A DNA stretch of 64,000 nucleotides from Mastigias papua. Taxonomy: Eukaryota > Cnidaria > Scyphozoa > Rhizostomeae > Mastigiidae. The position numbers and the translations under genes are program-made. The first letter of the stretch is position 1. The number at the start of each line of letters is the position of its first letter. Shown here one piece after another: positions 56,041 to 64,000 of the stretch. The DNA lies in contig OZ025277.1 of the NCBI GenBank assembly GCA_964019165.1, positions 10,897,534 to 10,961,533 of the forward strand. The letters run 5' to 3'. The notes beneath the pieces were generated by a model. The model saw nothing but the letters and a program-made list of their open reading frames with translations, had not been told where the DNA came from and did not search any database.

Positions 56041-57063
56041 GAGGATACTATAGTTCCCTTGGTGTTGACATTGTATGGTGGGCCTGGCCGCTATTTCCAA
56101 ATCTTTAATTTTGAGTTTTAGTTGATGTTTTCCCGCCAAAGTTCATGGGTTGCTTGACGATCTTTGTGTAAAAACTCATATGCCATATAAATTCCCTTTG
56201 TCAAATCACTGATGACCGTAGCAGGAATGGCTATGGTCGATATACAGGACTGATGCAATGAGGTAAAGAAAATGGCTTGTGGACATCTATTTTTAGGCCA
56301 TGGAGAGATTTTATTTCTGAGAAATTATCAGCTGATGCTGGACAACTCTCTTCCAATTCAAAACCATGATCTTCGTTTATATTTCAAAACGCAAACGACT
56401 CTCTTCCACGATTTGAACAAGCTATAACATTCCCACAGGCCATCATATCCTTCAATGTTTTGAAACAACACTGTCAGGTAGGCCTAGCCTCATGGCAAGC
56501 CCATTTACGGCCGAAATATTGTCCGTTCGTTTTTTGTTTTCTTCAGCCTGTTAATTTTATTCTTGATATTCCTCTCAATTCCTGGGTAGCCATCACTTGC
56601 TATGGTGCGAGGTTTAATGGAGGAGGTTTCGTCAGATGTTGGTAAGAGATTCATCATTGAAATCTTGCTTTGCAGTGTCCACCACTGTTTCCATAAGTCA
56701 GGTTTCCAAGCAAAAGGTTTGCTGCAAAAGCAGAATCGTTTCAAATGAGAGCTTCCTCCTGCTTAAGGGAGGCGCTTATTCGGCAGGTGCGCTTATTCGG
56801 CAGGTGCTCCTTCCACGGGCGGTTATTCGATCCTGGAAGGTTATTCGGTCACTTACAGTACGGCGAAAAAATAGCATGTACTTGTACTAAATGGACCGAA
56901 ATATATTTCCAGTTCATGCATATAGAAGATCAGGATACAGAAAATTATTATAATATATACATTTTAACAGAAGATCAAATGGACATAATAATTCCGTGCG
57001 GAACACATCACAATCCGGATAAGTCCAGTTGGAATTATGCGAGGTTGACCATATGACCATCTA
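56041..57063. other. Intron spacer with an internal repeat
   Basis: No gene seen. Around 56765-56805 the unit GCGCTTATTCGGCAGGT occurs twice in tandem, and a related segment is near 46560. Confidence 0.5.
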
Positions 57064-59310
57064 AAGACATCATCATCATCATCTTGTATCCTGTCTGGTC
57101 CAGACATTGATTGCCTCATGAGTAAGCTTTTCCATGCTTGTCTGTCATATACACCCTGGATAAGAGTGGTTGGGATCTTAGCGAGCTGTTGAAGATATGT
57201 TTGGCGTTGTCTACCTCGCGTTCTTTTTCCAGGTATCAATCCAGTTAGAGATAGATGCTCCAATTTCTCTTTTCTGATGACATGACCCAAGAATCTCATT
57301 TGCCTAATTTTAATCGATTTCAACAAACTTGTATGATGGCCAATTTGCCTGAGAACATTTTCACTTGACTTTTTTGCTCTCCATGAAATTCGTTGCATAC
57401 GTCTAAAGCACCACATCTCGAACGCCTGAATTCGTGATTCCATGGCTTTGGATATATTCCATGTTTCTGAGCGGTAGGTAAAAATGAGATAAATGTAGCA
57501 ATTGAGCACACGAAAGCATGATTTGAATGACATATTTTTGTTACAGAGAATTGACTCCATTTTCTTGAAGGCTGATTTTGCATGTCCGAGTCGTATGCTT
57601 ATTTCTTTATCCTCTCGGCAGTTCCATGATAGCGTGCAGCCCAAATATTTGAAATGTTCTACTTGTTTCAAACTCTTTCCATTCAAGTAAATATTACATT
57701 TGGGAGCATCACTATACACCTTTTTGGTGAAAATCACTACCTTTGTTTTCTTGCTGTTAATCTCCATTCCAAAATGTTTGCTTCTAATATCGAGTTCATT
57801 TATAAGCGTCTGTAAATCTTCTTCTGTATGTGCTAAAAGTACAGTATCATCAGCATATCGTAAATTGTTGATGTTGTGTCCTCCAATAGATACCCCCTTT
57901 AAATCGTCTAGAGAGCGGACGATTATTTCACTATACATTGAAAAGAGATCTGGTGAAAGAATGCACCCCTGTCAAACACCACGTTTTATTGGAACCATTT
58001 CGCTAAGCTTAGAGTTGACACGTATTGCGGCATATTGTTGATAGTACAATGTCTGTATTAAACGAAGATATTTGTCATCTGGGCTAAGATCATCCAAGAA
58101 GTGCATCATTTAGTTATGTTCTATTCTATCAAAAGCTTTAGTGTAGTCCACAAAACACATGTAAATGTCTTTTTGCATTTCAATTGATCTTTGACCGATG
58201 TTTTTTAGAACAAAAACTGCATTCCTTGTTCCACAATCGCTTCGGAAACCAAACTGACTAACATTTAATTCGGTCTCTATTTTATGTTTAATGCGTTTTC
58301 CGAGAACTTTAAGCATGACCTTTGTGAGATGCGACATTAAACTAATGGTTCTGTGTTCTTCACATAGTAATGTCCCGGGCTTCTTGGGTAATGGTACAAA
58401 GAATGACTGGCACATCTCTTCTGGAAGTACCCATTGGTTGCATATTTGATTGAAGAGTTTACAAAGTACGTCTACACCGTCCTGTCCAAGTGTTCTGAGC
58501 ATCTCACAACTAATGTTGTCTGGTCCTGTTGCCTTGCCTACTTTTAACTGTTTAACTGCTTGTTCAATCTATAGTTCTAAAATTTCCGGACCTGACAAGT
58601 CACCTTCAAACGAAATAGGAATATTTGTTCTTTTGGGGTCATCGTATAACTCTTTGATGTACCTTCCCCAACGTTCCAAAATGTCCTTAGTTTCCATGAT
58701 GATATTGCCTGATTCATCTATGATGCATCCATGTTTCCCATTTTGACCCTTATATTTGCCAGTGATCTCACGGATTTTTTGATGAGCCACTTTCGGAGCT
58801 ACGTTATATATTGCCTCCATTTCTAGACATTTGTCATTTAGGTAGTTTTCTTTTGCTTGACTGCATTTTGTTCTTATCTCTCAATTTAAATCCGCATATT
58901 CGCGCTCATTATTAGATATTTTCACTTCTCTTCTTCGTTTCATAAATTCTTCTATTTCAGGAGTGACCCAACCCTTGTGCTTAGGCTTCTTCCATATCGG
59001 GAGCGGTTCAGTTGCACTTTCTAGAGCATCAGATATACAATGAAAACAATCCTGTACTGTATAATTTTCAAGGCTTCCGTATATCTTTTCCATGAACCTT
59101 TGTCTAAAGTCTGATTTTTCTTCATCAGTACACTTATCCCAGTCAATACGGCGGTAAGTAGATGTTTCATGTATTACTTTGAGTCTTAGACGTATCTTTG
59201 CAACAACAGGGTTATGATCACTTAAACAGTCTGCGTTACTGCATGACTTATTATGACCATTTAGAGTATATAATAGGGATCTAAAATCGAAGTACAGTCT
59301 CTTCAAGGTA
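57064..59310 (-). pseudogene. RTE-clade LINE, 5'-truncated, lightly decayed
   Basis: From a GAT/ATG triplet tail at 57064-57078 back to about 59310. Pieces: endonuclease end (58881-59306: CLSDHNPVVAKIR), connector (58569-58820), RT start (58110-58502: EEHRTISLMSHLTK, FVDYTKAFDRIEH), and RT palm to C-terminus (57064-57938: LRYADDTVLLAHT, YLGCTLSWN, WCFRRMQRISW, RFLGHVIRKEKLEHL). A few stops and frame changes. The endonuclease N-terminus is absent. Confidence 0.82.
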
Positions 59311-60060
59311 GATCCTGGGTCTCTGGTGGAAACACTAGTGTAACTAACAAAATAATGACATTTTTATCATGAAAAGATTGTTTTGTCCAGATATATGGCG
59401 TAAAATAGAGAGCAGAAGAGAGGGGGAACAGAGAGAGGGATGGCTTATAATTAAGGACGAAAGTTTTGAGGTTACGATGGTAGTTCACATCGAATCTTAG
59501 CATAATGCTGTAACACATAACGCTGTCACAGATTTGAAGCATTGGGCAAAAGGTGCATATCAAAATTGTCTGCTATTTTCTATTTTCTTTGTTACCTGAT
59601 GAAAAATCAAACGAAAACCACTGATAAATCTCTCTTTCCTATCCAAACTGCTCCACTTCATCCAAAGAATTTATTCACCCCCCCCCCCCCTCCACAATCT
59701 ACAAAAGCTAAGGCTCACTTTCAGCTACATCTTTATTAGTGCCTAAAGATAAACATGCTTCCACAAAGCTGGCAAATATCATAGATTCGCTGAGATCCAA
59801 ACTGAAGGCCAAGAAATGTGTTAATGATTTAATCTTGATGCCAAGAACATAACAGACACCATCTGGCCGGGTTTTACATACCTAGAGGAAAAAACTGCCA
59901 ATACTGTGGACTAAATGAAATGGAATCATTGAAGTAATTGAAAAGTGACCGATGTTGATCATTACCAGACTTGTCTTTTTACTCAGATGTTTTAAATTAT
60001 ATCATATGTAGATCCTTTAAGCCCTTTATAGGAATTATAAAATGAAAAATGAAATGAACT
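59311..60060. other. Intron spacer
   Basis: No gene seen. Contains a poly-C run of about 13 at 59678-59690. Confidence 0.5.
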
Positions 60061-60069
60061 TTCGCTCTG

Positions 60070-60400
60070 CTAAAACACTTGCGCACACAGCCGACTTTTG
60101 TCGCCGGCAAAAAGAGAAAATATCTTAAGCCTAGCGCACAAAGGTGATTTTTTGTTGCCGGTGATGAAATTTAATATCTAATATGTTAGATGTATTTCTA
60201 TCTTGTTGCCTGCGACTAAAACCATCTGCGACAAAAATCGCCCGTGTGCGCTAGGCATAACATACTAGATCTTACAAGTGGTCGCTGACAACAAAATTGC
60301 TGCCAAACCAACTCCACACACAAGCGAGTTTTGTTGCCAGCGAAAAACTCGCTATCGCTGGCGACGAAAATCGCCAGTGTGCACCAAGGTTAAAAAAACA
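60070..60400. repeat. Nested MITE-like inverted repeats with GCGCACA/TTTTGTCGC motifs
   Basis: An inner unit (about 60127-60260) has ends GCCTAGCGCACA and TGTGCGCTAGGC with GACAAAAATCGCC next to them. Outer flanks (GCGCACACAGCCGACTTTTG near 60082, and GACGAAAATCGCCAGTGTGC near 60374) look like the ends of a related unit. Probably one MITE inserted in another of the same family. No coding. Confidence 0.6.
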
Positions 60401-60542
60401 TCTCTAGATGACAAGTTGTAGCTTTCAGGGATTACCTAATCACCGTAAAGCAATTTGATCGAACAAGCTTTTTAAGCCATTGTAGGCAGAAAGTTAAAGA
60501 TTTTCTATTTCTTATTCTATTTCTATTTTATACTATTTATAC

Positions 60543-60592
60543 AGGGTAAGACATTCAGTTTTACTGTTTTACAATGTACCCTGTTTAAAATA
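60543..60592 (+). repeat. Short CAGGGTAA..CCCTG repeat
   Basis: CAGGGTAAGACATTCAGTT followed by CTGTTTTACAATGTACCCTG. Nearly the same motif is at 658-708 (and its mirror at about 11852-11902). Ends are partly inverted. Family unknown. Confidence 0.5.
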
Positions 60593-61552
60593 AAAACTAG
60601 CAAACGAAAAGACACTATCTAAATTTACACGTAAATCTAAAATAAAATTACAGTCAATATGATCTATAAGCAGATTATACTGAATATTGTATATATGATC
60701 ATGCTTATGCTAGATGTGATATAAGAGAGAATAAGGTAAAAGCGAGGTTTGCTATGCTTTTTTGAATGTTTTCAAAGATAAACAAAATACTTAATGGCAA
60801 AAATAGCACAACGCTTTTTCAGAATAGTCCATCCGTGCTTAACTTCTCTACTTCGCTGCTAACTCCAAAATACACCTATATTCACCTTGTGGTGCTCTTT
60901 TATCAAAAAGTAATGGCCAACATACCTTTTGATCAAAATAATTACAGAAGAAGACAAATTCTGAAAACTCTCGACTTTGGACCAGAATTTAGGATTTTAG
61001 TTTTGCACCCTGCACCTTCTGTATAACATCCAGCGAACAACACCATACACAAGTGGTAGACACTTAGAGAGGGGTGAGAGAATGAGCTTGATTCATCATT
61101 AATTTAGACTTAATGATATGTGGCAAAGTTACATAAATATTGATTTGTATGCAGCAATAATTGAAAATCTTCAAGAGGTTCTTGCACCCTCCCATAAATG
61201 TTGAAATGTCTATCACTGACCATAAGAACTTATAATCTGAAAACAGTCTTCTGAGATCTCAAACTGTTTAAAATAATTTTTGAGATCTCTACATAACTGA
61301 TGTCTATTGCAAGGAAGACCATGTCTTAGTGGCAAAGGGGCTCTTCCCCTTTAACCAAAAGAATGAACTGACAGCCCTGTCTACTTGCTGACAAGATGTG
61401 AAACCTTCAAAACAAACATTGGAAAGACTGTAATTCACTGAAGTCCATCATATGAGGCAAACCGTCAGCAATCCTTTTCTACTATTCGTGAAGCTATAGG
61501 AAGTGGGCTACTATTGCTAAATTTGTCACTGGTTGCACTTTCAATGGCTTAC
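60593..61552. other. End of the large intron on the HEPN side
   Basis: About 960 bp with no feature other than the splice donor at 61551-61552. An open frame at 60766-61026 is not recognised. Confidence 0.5.
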
Positions 61553-62096
61553 CTTTTCTTTTCTCGCTTTCCAACTGAGCTGTTAGTTGCTTCAGTTCTT
61601 CAGTTGTGATAGGTGCTTTCTCAATGTTCCTCACACCATCCACCGGCAAATTCAATTTTCCGTAGCAGTCTCCAATAGCAGAAAAAACCATATCTTTATC
61701 AGTACCACTAATTCCTCCTTGAGGCTTGTGAAAAAGTTCATTTCTTGTTTTCTTTAGTTCATGAAAGATAGATACTTCTTTTCCAAGGTTTAACGCCAAG
61801 ATTGCTGCAAAAAGGCAAGTAGCATCCCATTCTATAGTCTTCCCAGACTCTAATTTCTTCTTCATTTTTCTGTCCAACCATTTCCACTGAGGTATAAGCT
61901 TTAACCAAAGAGCTTTACCATCATTAGAAGAATCACTCCATGCTGGCGTTGCTGGTATACCCTGGATTCTTTTTCCATTCCAAATTTGCTTAAAGTATTC
62001 TCGTAATCTTGGTAGTAGTTCATCTTCAATAACTTTTCTTGCTCTGAAAAGTTTTTTATCCTCTTCCGTGAACTCCATATCAAGTACCACTGCCAT
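61553..62096 (-). CDS. NLR-like gene: first coding exon, DZIP3-type HEPN domain
   Basis: 181 codons plus one base, from ATG 62096 to the donor AAAAG|GTAAGCC. The helical domain carries the HEPN signature RNELFH (R118-x4-H123) in LKKTRNELFHKPQGG, like the DZIP3-type HEPN found at the N-terminus of NB-ARC proteins in cnidarians and other invertebrates. HEPN domains are often RNases or dimer modules; the RX4H pair here is intact. The donor phase (one base over) matches the NB-ARC exon acceptor (two bases), 16.2 kb away, so I join them into one gene. Reading past the donor gives only about 19 more codons. Confidence 0.8.
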
Positions 62097-63281
62097 TGAG
62101 AACTGTTCTTATTAAATAGGAATGAAAGTAAATAAAGAAAATGTTTATATATCTGTAAGCTTTATTTATTGCATAACAAATGCAAGATCAGTCCATATTA
62201 AATAGCTGACTTTAGTGACGATTGCCTCTAAAATCATACAGTGGAGATCTAACATATAAATGACTCCTCAAATTTCAAAACATTACAAATGTAGCACGAA
62301 TAGGCTTCTGTGCATAGGTAGCAAATTTGCTAATCAATAAAGCTCTTCACATAAGACCAAAAATAGGGGACCAATCACTTCTAATAGCATGTGCAGGGGC
62401 ACAACAATTTGAAACAATCACCCACAAAGTTTTTAGTAACATGTAAATGCTGCAGTAGTAACCGGCCATCCTATTTGAAGGTTGTTCTTCAAGGTTGTCT
62501 TAATTAACGTGCTGAGAACATGGCGGCAAACACTCCCCATCATCCCCAAAAAGTACCTGACAGTGTGTAAAAGATACATCATTGTTTCAAGTGTAGAGGT
62601 ACTACAATGATGGGTGAGGCACACAACCCAACAATGGCCAAAACTTTAAACAACATTATCAGCCATCTTGAGTACTAAGCTACCTTGAAAGAGGCCCACT
62701 CAGAATTTTCCAAGTTTCTTGCTTGGCCATGATCCCCTGTATGGCACACCTGGGCCTGGGAAAATTTTGTGATAGAAGAAGACTGACTGCCTGCCAGTGA
62801 GAAAGGACTTGGGCTCCTATCATATACACGCCATGCTTGGCCTATGGTCATATGTATGGAAGGTAACAGGAAAATAACGGAGAACCCTTACAAGGGACAG
62901 ACAGACACCCAGTTTAGACTGACAGTCTTTTTTCTCAGTTTTGTGTTGTAACAGTTTCATTAGTAATTAATGGCTGCGGCTTTTGTTTGAGCTCCTCGTA
63001 AACTCCTCGGTGATCCAATCAAGATTCGGCAAGATACACTTATTGTTTTCATCAATAAGGAGAAAGGAAGTACTAAGCAGCCTCTTAAATCGGGCGGGAA
63101 GTAAGTTATTTAGTATAAAATTCAAATAAGGTATAAGTAGCTGGAATGGCAGGAGTTGCACGTGTTATATTTGCATATTACGAAGATTGTACTTTTAATT
63201 CTTTTATCTTATTTCTTTTGTAGAGTAGATAGTTCGTGTAAATTAGTATTTAACTATGGTAAACCAACTGTAGATATGTTT
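62097..63281. other. Upstream of the NLR-like gene
   Basis: Expected to hold the promoter and 5' UTR. I see no definite core element. An open frame on minus at 62967-63161 is not recognised. Confidence 0.45.
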
Positions 63282-63433
63282 TATGATATGATATGATTGA
63301 TATGATATGATATGATATGATATGATATGATATGATATGATATGATATGATATGATATGATATGATATGATATGATATGATATGATATGATATGATATGA
63401 TATGATATAATATGATATGATATGATATGATAT
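63282..63433. repeat. (ATATG)n microsatellite
   Basis: About 150 bp of nearly perfect TATGA pentamer repeats, with one variant unit (TATAA) near 63407 and a GATTGA near 63297. Confidence 0.97.
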
Positions 63434-64000
63434 TACCTAGTTTTCGCGTTTAATATGTCTGTCTCTTGAGGATCTCTCAATGGCCCCTTCAGGATCCCAA
63501 GCGTCAAAGACCTGGGCGCCCTTAGGAGTTGCACTAAAGCTAATCACCTACGGTTAGTTCATTTGCTTTGTGCCAATATTCGTTAAAACCTAAAATACAA
63601 ACAAGTCGCTTTTGTGCTTCAGGGGAATTTGCCTTTCCATAAAGTAACGCAAAAAGCAGGGGATATGCCAATGTACGACGTTTGGAAGTGCTCCTCTCCT
63701 TGCCACATTCTGCAGAAATTGTCGGTAGTTTTTGCCACATCGGTAAATGTTCGTATAACAATATTGGTTTGTTAGTAAGTAATGCACTTCGTTCAAATCT
63801 GTCGGTAAAGTTCCTTTGCCACATTCCCTCGCTCAAAAGTCATTCGGTGCGCCTCTGACAAGAAACAGCTTTACTATAGAAACAGTAGAGGTCAGTTTCT
63901 TCCGAAGAGGATTTTATGGGAGTTATTGCCAACCTTCGAATATTTTAATTTTTCCCTCGAGCACTAGCTCGTTATTTTAATAGACTGTGGGAAAATTAAC
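63434..64000. other. Right edge, unrecognised open frame
   Basis: A 98-codon minus-strand frame (63540-63836, containing LAYPLLFALLYGKANS) is open, but I recognise no domain. It could be an exon or chance. Confidence 0.3.

Noticed and set aside
63282..63433. Regular repeat array that might be taken for a CRISPR or satellite
   Set aside because: Simple 5-bp microsatellite without spacers.

Overview
This is eukaryotic, AT-rich, repeat-dense DNA from an invertebrate animal. The evidence is GT..AG introns, LTR and non-LTR retrotransposons, PIF/Harbinger-type DNA transposons, and an NLR-like host gene of HEPN, NB-ARC and helical-repeat architecture. That gene architecture is known from cnidarians and other aquatic invertebrates, so a cnidarian is a reasonable guess, but the sequence does not settle the phylum. 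I recognise no rRNA, tRNA or CRISPR array.

Layout. 1-12559 is a giant inverted repeat (palindrome). Its arms carry the same 5'-truncated Copia retrotransposon plus flanking DNA, mirrored around a 30-bp spacer at 8424-8453. The left arm also holds a 4.3-kb ISL2EU-type DNA transposon (769-5084) that is absent from the right arm, so the right arm shows the empty target site and the 2-bp AT target duplication. 12560-22523 holds a perfect short hairpin, a 0.9-kb Harbinger-like element, a compact LTR element encoding only gag and protease (14924-17206, TSD CATAG), and a BEL/Pao element with much of pol deleted (17945-22518, TSD ACGCT). 23061-27226 is a nearly full-length non-LTR retrotransposon with two ORFs. 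27230-32945 is mostly anonymous with two decayed retroelement pieces.

33720-62096 is one host gene on the minus strand. The HEPN exon is at 61553-62096, followed by a 16.2-kb intron full of LINEs, then an exon encoding NB-ARC and C-terminal helical repeats. That exon is split by a 9.1-kb insertion (35314-44400). The insertion is itself nested. The outer element is a PIF/Harbinger transposon with a Myb-like protein and a HARBI1-type nuclease. Its right end has been invaded by a 5.7-kb element (38634-44336) with 719-bp terminal inverted repeats and a 9-bp target duplication. This inner element encodes a predicted three-exon, 942-residue protein ending in a RING-like finger. I cannot assign it to a known transposon superfamily, and it is the best candidate for something undescribed. 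Removing the 9.1-kb insertion and one TTT copy rejoins the host exon in frame, so this allele is a recent knock-out of an innate-immune-type gene.

Several otherwise intact young elements are broken by single-base frame changes at A or T runs. These may be real mutations or residual long-read assembly errors.
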